A stretch of DNA of 17,180 nt from an uncultured Erysipelotrichaceae bacterium (GTDB taxonomy: Bacteria > Bacillota_I > Bacilli_A > RF39 > UBA660). The first letter of the stretch is position 1; every line of letters begins with the position of its first letter. Shown one piece after another: positions 1 through 6,874 of the stretch. A program made the translations under genes and the position numbers. A model generated the notes under the pieces. It was not told the origin of the DNA and did not search any database. It saw only the letters and a program-made list of their open reading frames with translations. The DNA lies in assembly GCA_902797275.1 (NCBI GenBank), contig CADBSI010000075.1, positions 1 through 17,180 of the forward strand, read 5' to 3'.

Positions 1-1113
1 GATACTAATTATGGTACAGTAGAAACTCCTATGTTTATGCCAGTTGGTACTCGTGCTGCAGTTAAAGGTTTAACTACTGATCAAGTTAAAGAATGTGGTA
101 GTGGAGTAATACTTGCTAATACATATCACTTATGGTTAAGACCGGGAGAAGATATTGTTAATGAAGCAGGAGGTCTACATAAGTTTATGAATTATGACGG
201 ACCTATATTAACTGATAGTGGTGGTTTTCAAGTATTTAGTTTAGCTAAAAATAAAAAGAAAGATATTACAGAGGAAGGAGTTAAATTTAAAAGTCATATC
301 GATGGAACAAAGTTATTTTTAACTCCCGAAAAAAGTATTGCTATTCAGAATAAATTAGATAGTGATATTGCTATGTCTTTTGATGAATGCATAAGTTATC
401 CTAAAGAATATGACTATGTAAAAAGAAGCGTTTTAAGAACAATTAGATGGGCTGAAAGAGGTAAAAAAGCTTTTAATAATGAAAGACAATCTTTATTTGG
501 GATTGTTCAAGGTGGCGACTATGAAGATTTAAGAAAAATGTGTGCTGAAAGCCTTGTAAAACTAGATTTTGATGGTTATGCAATTGGAGGAACCAGTGTT
601 GGAGAACCAAAGGAAGTAATGTATAAAATGGTTGAATACTCAACTAAGTATTTACCAAATGACAAGGTCAGATATTTAATGGGAGTAGGAGATCCAATTG
701 ATATAATTGAAGGAGTAATTCGTGGTGTTGATATATTTGATTGTGTTTTGCCAACAAGACTCGCTAGACATGGGAATGCTTTTACAAAATATGGTAAAAT
801 TAATTTAAAAAATGCTGTGTATAAAGAAGATTTTACTCCTCTTGAAGAAAACTGTGATTGCTATGCTTGTAAAAATTTTACTAAAGCTTATATTAGACAT
901 TTAATAACTCTTGATGAAATGCTTGGAGCAAGACTTTTGTCTATTCATAATTTAAGATTTTTAATCAGATTAACCGAAGATTTAAGAGAATCAATTAAAA
1001 ATGATAATATTTTAGAGTATCGAGATAACTTTATTAAAAATTATTATCAAGGTGCATCTTATTTAAATTATAAAACGAAAGGACAAGATGATTATGACAA
1101 AAATAGTAAATGA
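1..1113 (+). CDS. tgt: tRNA-guanine transglycosylase (5' end outside window)
   Basis: Exchanges guanine-34 of GUN anticodons for the queuosine precursor preQ1 in tRNA-Asp, -Asn, -His and -Tyr. The frame is open from base 1 and encodes family sequence (DTNYGTVETPMFMPVGT) ahead of the first ATG at 31, so the true start lies before the window and that ATG is not the start. The substrate-pocket motif TDSGGFQVFS has its Asp at 214-216. FDCVLPTR carries the presumed nucleophilic Asp at 739-741. The zinc site is CDCYAC (853-870) plus a His at 946-948. The gene ends in TGA and overlaps the next start by about 20 bases, so it heads an operon with tsaC and recX. Assignment is secure from near-continuous resemblance to bacterial Tgt; no other queuosine gene is visible here. 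Confidence 0.97.
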   Translation, partial: DTNYGTVETPMFMPVGTRAAVKGLTTDQVKECGSGVILANTYHLWLRPGEDIVNEAGGLHKFMNYDGPILTDSGGFQVFSLAKNKKKDITEEGVKFKSHIDGTKLFLTPEKSIAIQNKLDSDIAMSFDECISYPKEYDYVKRSVLRTIRWAERGKKAFNNERQSLFGIVQGGDYEDLRKMCAESLVKLDFDGYAIGGTSVGEPKEVMYKMVEYSTKYLPNDKVRYLMGVGDPIDIIEGVIRGVDIFDCVLPTRLARHGNAFTKYGKINLKNAVYKEDFTPLEENCDCYACKNFTKAYIRHLITLDEMLGARLLSIHNLRFLIRLTEDLRESIKNDNILEYRDNFIKNYYQGASYLNYKTKGQDDYDKNSK

Positions 1114-2095
1114 ATTAACTAAAGAAATAAAAGATGAAATAGCAAATGATAATTTAGTAATATTTCCAACTGAAACTGTTTATGGAATAGGAGCAAATGC
1201 TTTATCTGAAAATGCTGTTAATAAAATATTTGAAGTTAAAACAAGAGCTAAAAATAATCCTTTAATAGTTCATTTAAAAGATAAAAAGGAAATTAGTAAA
1301 TATGCTTATATTTCAAATAGTATTGAACAAAAATTAATCGATGCTTTCATGCCAGGACCATTTACTATTATTTTAAAAAAGAAAAGTATTATTCCAAATG
1401 TGGTAACGGCTAATATGGATAGTGTTGGTATTCGTATTCCAATAGATGAAATGGCTCATAACTTTTTAAGTCTTGTAGATGTTCCCATAGCAGCCCCAAG
1501 TGCTAATATTTCCGGTAAACCAAGTGGAACCAAAGTTCTAGATATTAAAGACGAATTTGATGGTTTGGTAAATATAATAATTGATCATGGAGAATCAACA
1601 ATTGGTCTTGAATCAACTGTTGTAAAAGTAATAGATGGTACTCCTACAATTTTAAGACCTGGTTTTATTACTAAAGAAGACATTATTGCTTTAATAGGAT
1701 CTTGTAATATTGCTCCCGGTGTATTAGAAAAATTATCTAATAATGAAAAAGTAGAAAGCCCAGGAATGTTATATAGACACTATGCTCCTAAAACTAATTG
1801 TATTTTAGTTTACAATGAAAACCTTCCTACTTTAAAAGAAATAATTAAAAGAAATATGATTGATAAAACTATAATAATTGGATCAAATAAATTAAAAGAT
1901 ATTTCTTGTTATAAATTCATTAATTACGGAGAAACTTTACCGGAAATATCACATAACATCTTTTCACTTTTAAGACTAGCTGATACTTATCAAGGTAATT
2001 TAATAATAATTGAAGGAGTAAAAAAAGAAGGACTAGGTCTTGCTATTATGAATAGATTAATTAGAACTTCTAGTTTTAACTATATTGATAAATGA
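1088..2095 (+). CDS. tsaC: L-threonylcarbamoyladenylate synthase (Sua5/YwlC type)
   Basis: Makes threonylcarbamoyl-AMP from threonine, bicarbonate and ATP, the first step of the t6A37 modification of ANN-decoding tRNAs. The N-terminal YrdC-like domain shows FPTETVYGIGANA near residue 27, KTRAKNNPLIVH near 50, SANISGKPSGT near 140 and STIGLESTVVKV near 170. A C-terminal Sua5 domain of about 110 residues follows the linker containing PGMLYRHYAPKT. The length (335 residues) therefore fits the long Sua5/YwlC form rather than the short TsaC form. AAAGGA at 1078-1083 can serve ATG 1088 (4-base gap) or ATG 1094 (10-base gap); the second gives a protein two residues shorter. The gene overlaps the tgt end and its TGA overlaps the recX ATG in ATGA, indicating translational coupling. 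Confidence 0.95.
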   Translation: MIMTKIVNELTKEIKDEIANDNLVIFPTETVYGIGANALSENAVNKIFEVKTRAKNNPLIVHLKDKKEISKYAYISNSIEQKLIDAFMPGPFTIILKKKSIIPNVVTANMDSVGIRIPIDEMAHNFLSLVDVPIAAPSANISGKPSGTKVLDIKDEFDGLVNIIIDHGESTIGLESTVVKVIDGTPTILRPGFITKEDIIALIGSCNIAPGVLEKLSNNEKVESPGMLYRHYAPKTNCILVYNENLPTLKEIIKRNMIDKTIIIGSNKLKDISCYKFINYGETLPEISHNIFSLLRLADTYQGNLIIIEGVKKEGLGLAIMNRLIRTSSFNYIDK

Positions 2096-2820
2096 AAATA
2101 ATAAAATATATAAAAGTTTCTAAATCTAAATATAAAATAATTTTAGAAGATAATGAAACTATTACTTTATATGAAGATGTAATTTTAAAATATGAATTAT
2201 TATTAAAAAAAGAAATAATTGATTTAAATAGTATTCTAGAATTTAATAAAAAATATGAATTATATGATAAAGTACTTAGTTATATAAATAAAAAAATTAG
2301 ATGTGAAAGAGAAATAATAACTTATTTAAAAAAATATACAGAAGATGATAATTTAATAAATGAAATTATTTTAAAATTAAAAAGTAATAATGTTTTAAAT
2401 GAAGAAAACTATATTACAAGTTTTATTCATGATAAAATCTATCTTACTTTAGATGGACCAGTTAAAATTAAAAATGATTTACTTAATTTAGAATTTGAAG
2501 AAGACATGGTAATTGATAATTTAAAAGTATTTGATCAAGATTTAATCGAAGAAAGAATAAATAAATATTTAAATAAGCAAATAAAAACTAATAAAAAAAG
2601 CAACTATATTTTTAAAAATAAGATGCTTCTTAATTTACTTAATTTAGGTTATACTAAAGAAGATATTACTAGATGTTTAGATAATATTAGTTTAGATGAC
2701 ACATCATCATACGAGAAAGAAAAAGAAAAGTTATATAAAAAATATGAAAAGAAATATTCAGGTTATGAACTTGATATGATAGTAAAAAGAAAATTATATG
2801 AAAAAGGATATTTTAAATAA
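2092..2820 (+). CDS. recX: Regulatory protein RecX
   Basis: RecX binds RecA filaments and limits or tunes recombinase activity. The 242-residue protein is almost all helical with the family layout: three-helix repeats including YINKKIRCEREIITYLKKY (near residue 64), the segment NVLNEENYITSFIHDKIYLT with a following GPVKIKNDL (near 100-128), and a third repeat ending LGYTKEDITRCLDNI. Lysine-rich divergence is strong, but the R-C-E-R-E-I and N-E-x-x-Y signatures and the spacing fit. The start codon shares ATGA with the tsaC stop. It is the last gene of the operon; a long hairpin spans its stop codon. recA itself is not in the window. Confidence 0.85.
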   Translation: MKIIKYIKVSKSKYKIILEDNETITLYEDVILKYELLLKKEIIDLNSILEFNKKYELYDKVLSYINKKIRCEREIITYLKKYTEDDNLINEIILKLKSNNVLNEENYITSFIHDKIYLTLDGPVKIKNDLLNLEFEEDMVIDNLKVFDQDLIEERINKYLNKQIKTNKKSNYIFKNKMLLNLLNLGYTKEDITRCLDNISLDDTSSYEKEKEKLYKKYEKKYSGYELDMIVKRKLYEKGYFK

Positions 2821-2841
2821 ATAATTTAAATTATCTTTTTT
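2801..2841 (+). terminator. Terminator spanning the recX stop codon
   Basis: AAAAAGGATA (2801-2810) pairs with TATCTTTTTT (2832-2841) with one G-U pair. After a single T-T mismatch, TTTAAAT (2812-2818) pairs with ATTTAAA (2824-2830) around a five-base loop. The 3' arm supplies the T tract. The stem starts inside the last codons of recX, so it would end the tgt-tsaC-recX transcript. It is A+T-rich, hence moderate confidence. Confidence 0.6.
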
Positions 2842-2888
2842 ATTTCACTAAAGTTTACCTTTTTAGTCTTTTTAATCCCATATAAAAT

Positions 2889-2920
2889 AAGATATTTAAA
2901 AATAAAAAAATATCTTTTTT
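2889..2920 (+). terminator. Second hairpin with T tract after recX
   Basis: AAGATATTT (2889-2897) and AAATATCTT (2908-2916) form a perfect 9-bp stem with a 10-base A-rich loop, followed by more T (2917-2920). It lies between the recX terminator and the small Rpn-tail gene and probably backs up termination. The run of A on the 5' side means it could also act in the other direction. Confidence 0.5.
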
Positions 2921-2963
2921 AATTTGATAAAAGTATTACATTATATATAGGAGGAGAAATAAT

Positions 2964-3206
2964 GTGAATGAAGAAGATAATAGTACTTTATTAGTAGCTA
3001 GATATTATGATCCAGATAAAAGAAGAGAATTCTATGCTGAAGGTTTTCGTGAAGAAGGACGCGAAGAAGGACGTCTTTTAGGACGCAAGGAAGAAAGCTT
3101 TAAAGTTGTTTTGAATATGCTAAAAAATAAATTTAAAATAAATGACATAGTAATGGCAACTGGATTATCAAAAGAAGAAATTCTAAAACTAAAAGAGGAA
3201 AAATAG
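2964..3206 (+). CDS. Free-standing Rpn (PD-(D/E)XK nuclease/transposase) C-terminal tail protein
   Basis: Encodes 80 residues without the nuclease domain. The sequence resembles the C-terminal tail of Rpn/PF12784 proteins: an E-G-R-x-E-rich helix (EGFREEGREEGRLLGRKEE, residues 26-44), then LNMLKNKFKINDIVMATGL and SKEEILKL, the typical tail ending in TGLs-x-EEI. The start is GTG at 2964, 7 bases after a very strong AGGAGGAG (2949-2956); the overlapping ATG at 2962 runs straight into TGA. The gene has its own promoter-like T/A-rich stretch and sits between hairpins, so it looks expressed rather than merely residual. It may be a decayed Rpn gene, or a small protein like the internally initiated Rpn short forms that restrain the full-length toxin. 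No full-length rpn gene is in the window. Confidence 0.6.
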   Translation: MNEEDNSTLLVARYYDPDKRREFYAEGFREEGREEGRLLGRKEESFKVVLNMLKNKFKINDIVMATGLSKEEILKLKEEK

Positions 3207-3363
3207 AGTTTCTAATAATAGTATTAACAAATTTTCTCATAATAGTACTTTTTTTAAGAAAGTTTAAAAAAACGTATATATTATATTTGGAGGCTATTCT
3301 CTAGAAAAAAGAAAATATGTTAGAACTAAAAACCATGAAAGAACATCAAAGAATTTCTAAAAC

Positions 3364-3417
3364 TTACTAAAGAAAAATGAAGTTCCATTTTTCTTTAGTA
3401 AACTATCTTGTTTTTTT
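3364..3417 (+). terminator. Perfect 16-bp hairpin with delayed T tract
   Basis: TTACTAAAGAAAAATG (3364-3379) is exactly complementary to CATTTTTCTTTAGTAA (3386-3401), with a six-base loop. Seven T follow at 3411-3417, nine bases beyond the stem, farther than in a standard intrinsic terminator. It could end a short transcript from the 2964-3300 region or act in the leader of the next gene. Confidence 0.4.
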
Positions 3418-3436
3418 AAATGTTTTTTTATAAAAT
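3408..3436 (+). promoter_or_regulatory. Predicted promoter of the LRR-mutL pair
   Basis: TTGTTT (3408-3413), a 17-base spacer and TAAAAT (3431-3436) fit a sigma-A promoter. The likely start of transcription near 3443 falls on the Shine-Dalgarno AGGTGG (3443-3448), giving a leader of about ten bases before ATG 3453. Confidence 0.4.
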
Positions 3437-3452
3437 ATAGACAGGTGGTTTT

Positions 3453-4859
3453 ATGCAAGATGATTTATTACTAATTAAAAAGAAGTATGGAGAAGAAATG
3501 ATGCATCTATGTCGTAAGTTATTTCCAACAATTTTAGAAACTAAAGGGGCTTTATCTAAAATATTATTAGATAACTTTTACCCTAATCATTCTATTACAA
3601 AAGACTTGGTAGGAAATGATTTAATCTATGATTTTAAAAATTTTATTCAAGTTAAATACCAAGAAACATATGATAAAAACGATTCTACTATTGAAACAAG
3701 TAAGACACCATTTGAACTTTTAGATAAAGCAGGCTACATATTATATGAGTGCAAAACCAATAAAGATATTTTAAAATTTAAAAAGTATTATAAGCGTGAT
3801 GAAGAAATATGTACCTTCAATGAAAATAGATTACTTACCCATTATGTTTTCTTTGCAGTTAAAAAAGATGCATCTGAAATAATAAGAGAAGATTTTTCAA
3901 ATCCTAAAAGACAAGATTTATACGGGACAAGTGTTATAAGTATTCAATTTACAAGAGATGAAAATCATACTTTATCAATTAAAAATAGATATAATCATAC
4001 AGTTAATAATCCCGATGCAACATTTTCTAATAACTTAGATAATATTATACAAGGTCTTACAAATAGTTTTTCTAAACATTATGGCTTGAAGCAAACAAAT
4101 CTTGTTTATAATTTTGAAATGCCTTATTATATTTTGGCTAATAATAAATATTATAAATATAATTTAGTTGTTGATTATACTTATTATTGTCCAAATAATA
4201 TTTTAATAATAAATAAAGAAGTAAGAAAACTTGAAAAAGAAAAATATTTATTTCTTGATAATTCTATTCTTGATCTTAAAAGACATGAATTTATTCATTT
4301 TCAAGATGATTATTTTAAAGAATTAATAGGTAATATTAAAAAAGTAGAAATAATAAATGATAATACAAGAAAAATAGTAAAGATTGTAAATGATAAGTGT
4401 GAAGAAACTACTATTATTTTAAATATGAATGGAGAAATAATTGGTTTAAAAAATAATTATATAGAAGATATTCCTGATGATTTTTTATATTATAATAAAA
4501 AAATGGAAATATTAGAACTTTTAAATGTCAAAAGAATTGCTAATAATTTTTTATATCATAATAAATGTTTAAAATGTTTAAATATACCAAATGTTATAGA
4601 AATAGGTAATAATTTTTTATATAATAATGTTTTACTTAAAAATATTAGTTTAGATAAGGTAGAAATAGTTGGTCATAATTTTATTTGGTTAAATAAAGTT
4701 TTAGAAAATCTTAGTTTACCTAATTTAAAAGTAGTTGGAGATAATTTTTTATATAGTAATGAAACTCTTGATAGTATAGATTTACCTAATTTAGTAAGTA
4801 AAGGTTTCTCTTTTATTTTTTTTAATGATAAAATAAAAAATAAAGTATTAAGAAAGTAG
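3453..4859 (+). CDS. Leucine-rich-repeat protein with a conserved N-terminal domain of unknown function
   Basis: I do not recognise a named function. Residues 1 to about 215 form a domain with motifs I recall from uncharacterised proteins of gut Bacillota: YGEEMMHLCRKLFPT near residue 14, FELLDKAGYILYECKT near 88, YGTSVISIQF near 158 and IKNRYNHTVNNPDATFSNNL near 176. A middle region (about 215-340) is Asn/Lys-rich. Residues 342-451 hold five 22-residue repeats of the type NNFLYxNxxLxxLxLPNxxxIG, like BspA-type LRRs, with a broken sixth at the end. No signal peptide or membrane helix is visible, so a cytoplasmic protein is likeliest. ATG 3453 follows AGGTGG (3443-3448). The stop is TAG TGA, and mutL starts 8 bases later without a terminator, so the two are probably co-transcribed. 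A role in protein-protein binding is inference from the repeats. Confidence 0.75.
   Translation: MQDDLLLIKKKYGEEMMHLCRKLFPTILETKGALSKILLDNFYPNHSITKDLVGNDLIYDFKNFIQVKYQETYDKNDSTIETSKTPFELLDKAGYILYECKTNKDILKFKKYYKRDEEICTFNENRLLTHYVFFAVKKDASEIIREDFSNPKRQDLYGTSVISIQFTRDENHTLSIKNRYNHTVNNPDATFSNNLDNIIQGLTNSFSKHYGLKQTNLVYNFEMPYYILANNKYYKYNLVVDYTYYCPNNILIINKEVRKLEKEKYLFLDNSILDLKRHEFIHFQDDYFKELIGNIKKVEIINDNTRKIVKIVNDKCEETTIILNMNGEIIGLKNNYIEDIPDDFLYYNKKMEILELLNVKRIANNFLYHNKCLKCLNIPNVIEIGNNFLYNNVLLKNISLDKVEIVGHNFIWLNKVLENLSLPNLKVVGDNFLYSNETLDSIDLPNLVSKGFSFIFFNDKIKNKVLRK
4476..4805 (+). repeat. Five tandem 66-bp units encoding leucine-rich repeats
   Basis: Five successive 22-codon units encode DDFLYYN, NNFLYHN, NNFLYNN, HNFIWLN and DNFLYSN followed by variable L/I positions and mostly a P-N-x-x turn. 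The DNA of the units shares the A/T-rich AATTTTTTATAT core but is otherwise diverged, so these are old protein-level repeats rather than recent duplications. Confidence 0.8.
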
Positions 4860-4867
4860 TGATTTAA

Positions 4868-6631
4868 ATGAGTAAAATACAAATAATGGATATGAATTTA
4901 GCTAATAAAATAGCAGCTGGAGAAGTAGTTGAAAAAACTATGAATGTTGTTAAAGAATTAGTAGAAAATTCAATTGATGCAGGGGCAACAACAATTAAAA
5001 TAGAATTAATTGATAGTGGAGTTAAAGAAATTAAAGTAATAGATGATGGCTGTGGAATGGACGAAAATGATGCAACTCTGGCTTTTTCAAGACATGCAAC
5101 TAGTAAACTTAAAACTTTAGATGATTTATTTAATATAAATTCTTTAGGTTTTAGAGGAGAAGCCCTACCTTCTATTGCTAGTGTTTCTAATATTGTTTTA
5201 AAAACAAGTAATGAAAAAACAGGTACTATGGTTGTTGTTAATGGGGGAAACATTGAAAGTGTTAAATCATGTGATTTGAAAAAAGGAACAACTATTATTG
5301 TTAAAGATTTATTTTATAATACTCCAGTTAGACTTAAATATTTAAAAAGTTTATACACAGAACTTGCTAATATTAGTGATTATGTTAATAAAATGGCTTT
5401 AAGTTATCCAAATATTAAATTTGTTTTAGTAAATAATGAAAAAGAATTATTAAATACTAATGGATCAGGAGATTTATTAAAAACTATTTTTGATATTTAT
5501 GGAGTTGTTGTTGCTAATAAAATGATGTATATAGAAAACATGAATAATGATTATAAAATAAGTGGTTATATTTCATATCCAGAACTTACTAAAAGTAATC
5601 GAGGAAGTATAACTTTACTTGTAAATAACCGGGTTGTTAAAAACTATGAAATAGTTAAAGCTATTTTAGAAGCTTATCATACCTTTATTCCTAAAGATAG
5701 ATTTCCCTATATTGTTTTAAATATAGAAGTTGATCCATTTCTAGTTGATGTAAATGTTCATCCTACTAAAATGGAAGTAAAGTTTTCTAAAGAAGATAGT
5801 TTAACTTCTTTAATAATGGAAACAATTGATAATAAATTAAATAAAAAAACTTTAATTCCTAAAGCTGTTTATGAAAATGTAGAAGATAAATATTATGAAG
5901 ATGATTTAAAAGTAAATGAAGATTTATTTGGAACTAATAGTATTGATGATGAAAAAGAAGAAACTTTGGAAAAACCTAAACTAGAAGAATTAACTTTTGA
6001 TTTTTCGGTTAATGAAGAAAAAGAAAAATATGAAAGTGAAGTAAATCCAAGAATTAAAGAATTAACTCCTATTGGAATAGTTCATGGAACTTATATTATT
6101 TGTGAAAACCCAGATGGTATGTTTATAATTGATCAACATGCTGCTGCTGAAAGAATTAATTATGAAAAATATTATCATGCTTTAAGTACTCATTCTAAAA
6201 ATACAATTGATGTTTTAATACCTTATAAAATAGAACTTCCTACTAATGAATATATAATTTTAGAAAAAAACTTTAATATTTTAGATAACTTAGGTTTTAA
6301 ATATGAAGAATTTGGTAATAATACTTTAATTATAAGAAGTCATCCTACTTGGCTACCTAAATATGCTATTTTAGAAGCTATTAGAAAAATAATTGATATA
6401 ATTATTAAAGAAGAAGACTTTAATGAAGATAAATTCAATGAAAAAGTATCAATTACTTTAGCTTGTAAAATGAGTATTAAAGCAGGGGACGTTATAACTA
6501 TGCCTGATATTACTTATTTAATAAATGAGTTAAGGCATACTAAAAATCCTTTTACTTGTCCCCATGGTAGACCAACTATTATAACTTATACCAAATATGA
6601 CTTAGAAAAATTATTTAAAAGAGCTATGTAA
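4868..6631 (+). CDS. mutL: DNA mismatch repair protein MutL (endonuclease type)
   Basis: MutL couples mismatch recognition by MutS to strand incision. The N-terminal GHKL ATPase shows IAAGEVVEKTMNVVKELVEN (residues 16-34), DDGCGM (59-64), SRHATSK (74-80) and GFRGEAL (94-100). After an acidic, lysine-rich linker (about 340-390), the C-terminal dimer/nuclease domain carries DQHAAAERINYE (422-433), matching the DQHA(x)2E(x)4E metal site, with ACK (532-534) and CPHGRP (564-569). This is the nicking form found in bacteria without MutH. At 587 residues it is slightly shorter than Bacillus MutL, mostly in the linker. The upstream Shine-Dalgarno is weak, so translation may depend on read-through from the LRR gene. 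No mutS lies in the window. Confidence 0.97.
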   Translation: MSKIQIMDMNLANKIAAGEVVEKTMNVVKELVENSIDAGATTIKIELIDSGVKEIKVIDDGCGMDENDATLAFSRHATSKLKTLDDLFNINSLGFRGEALPSIASVSNIVLKTSNEKTGTMVVVNGGNIESVKSCDLKKGTTIIVKDLFYNTPVRLKYLKSLYTELANISDYVNKMALSYPNIKFVLVNNEKELLNTNGSGDLLKTIFDIYGVVVANKMMYIENMNNDYKISGYISYPELTKSNRGSITLLVNNRVVKNYEIVKAILEAYHTFIPKDRFPYIVLNIEVDPFLVDVNVHPTKMEVKFSKEDSLTSLIMETIDNKLNKKTLIPKAVYENVEDKYYEDDLKVNEDLFGTNSIDDEKEETLEKPKLEELTFDFSVNEEKEKYESEVNPRIKELTPIGIVHGTYIICENPDGMFIIDQHAAAERINYEKYYHALSTHSKNTIDVLIPYKIELPTNEYIILEKNFNILDNLGFKYEEFGNNTLIIRSHPTWLPKYAILEAIRKIIDIIIKEEDFNEDKFNEKVSITLACKMSIKAGDVITMPDITYLINELRHTKNPFTCPHGRPTIITYTKYDLEKLFKRAM

Positions 6632-6635
6632 ACAA

Positions 6636-6664
6636 TTGACAAAAACGTTAATTTATAGTATATT
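6636..6664 (+). promoter_or_regulatory. argS promoter
   Basis: A consensus TTGACA (6636-6641), a 17-base spacer and TATATT (6659-6664) start just after the mutL stop. Transcription would begin near 6671, at the base of the T-box leader. It is the clearest sigma-A promoter in the window. Confidence 0.8.
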
Positions 6665-6670
6665 CTTATC

Positions 6671-6860
6671 AAGAAATGCAAAAAGAAGTAGTAATAAGTA
6701 CTTTTAATTTAGTGAGAAGATGGTTGGTGAAAATCTTTTTAAAACCTTATGAACGTATCTTTTAGTTTCATCGCTATTAGCGTTATCAAATAAGTGCATA
6801 GAAATTCTATGAAGTAAGGTGGTACCACCCTTAAGGGTCCTTATTTTGTAGAATTTTTTT
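6671..6860 (+). ncRNA. T-box riboswitch, tRNA-Arg specific (specifier CGU)
   Basis: A leader RNA that senses uncharged tRNA and controls argS by antitermination. Stem I contains the conserved stretch AGTGAGAAGATGGTTGGTG (6711-6729) and the specifier loop GAACGTA, in which CGT (6754-6756) is an arginine codon. Stem III is CGCT-ATT-AGCG (6772-6782). The T-box GTAAGGTGGTACCACC (6814-6829) holds TGGT (6820-6823), which can pair with an ACCA tRNA end. The competing terminator is ATTCTATGAAGTAAGG (6804-6819) with CCTTATTTTGTAGAAT (6839-6854), followed by T to 6860. The specifier and the downstream gene agree, which makes the assignment strong. Stem I ends are approximate. Confidence 0.93.
6804..6860 (+). 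terminator. Regulated terminator of the argS T-box
   Basis: A 16-bp stem (6804-6819 with 6839-6854, three G-U pairs), an inner CCC-TTAA-GGG hairpin and a run of seven T (6854-6860). The 5' arm includes the first part of the T-box sequence, so formation of the antiterminator excludes this stem. Read-through then exposes AGGAGGG (6865-6871) before argS. Confidence 0.85.
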
Positions 6861-6874
6861 AATTAGGAGGGAAT

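Larger units (their letters stand above)
3207..3452. other. Non-coding interval with orphan Shine-Dalgarno
   Basis: About 246 bases without a credible gene. It contains TATATT-like boxes around 3277-3287 directly followed by TGGAGG (3288-3293), but no start codon leads to an open frame: the next triplets run into TAG within a few bases. This looks like a decayed gene start or the 5' end of a small RNA. The right part holds a perfect inverted repeat (3364-3401) and a T run (3411-3417). Confidence 0.4.

Noticed and set aside
31..33. ATG at 31 as the tgt start
   Set aside because: Conserved Tgt sequence is already encoded in the ten codons before it, so the gene begins outside the window.
3317..3370. 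17-codon open frame starting MLELKTMKEH
   Set aside because: Too short, no Shine-Dalgarno, and its stop falls in the hairpin arm.
4476..4805. CRISPR-like or minisatellite array
   Set aside because: The 66-base periodicity is coding, in frame, and explained by 22-residue leucine-rich repeats; there are no conserved repeats with unique spacers.
4673..4882. Open frame on the - strand across the LRR repeats and mutL start
   Set aside because: Antisense to the repeat units; its Leu/Lys/Ser-rich translation mirrors the repeats and has no family resemblance.
4864..5253. Open frame on the - strand inside mutL
   Set aside because: It lies fully antisense to the conserved ATPase domain, has no Shine-Dalgarno and a low-complexity translation; the conserved + strand gene explains the region.
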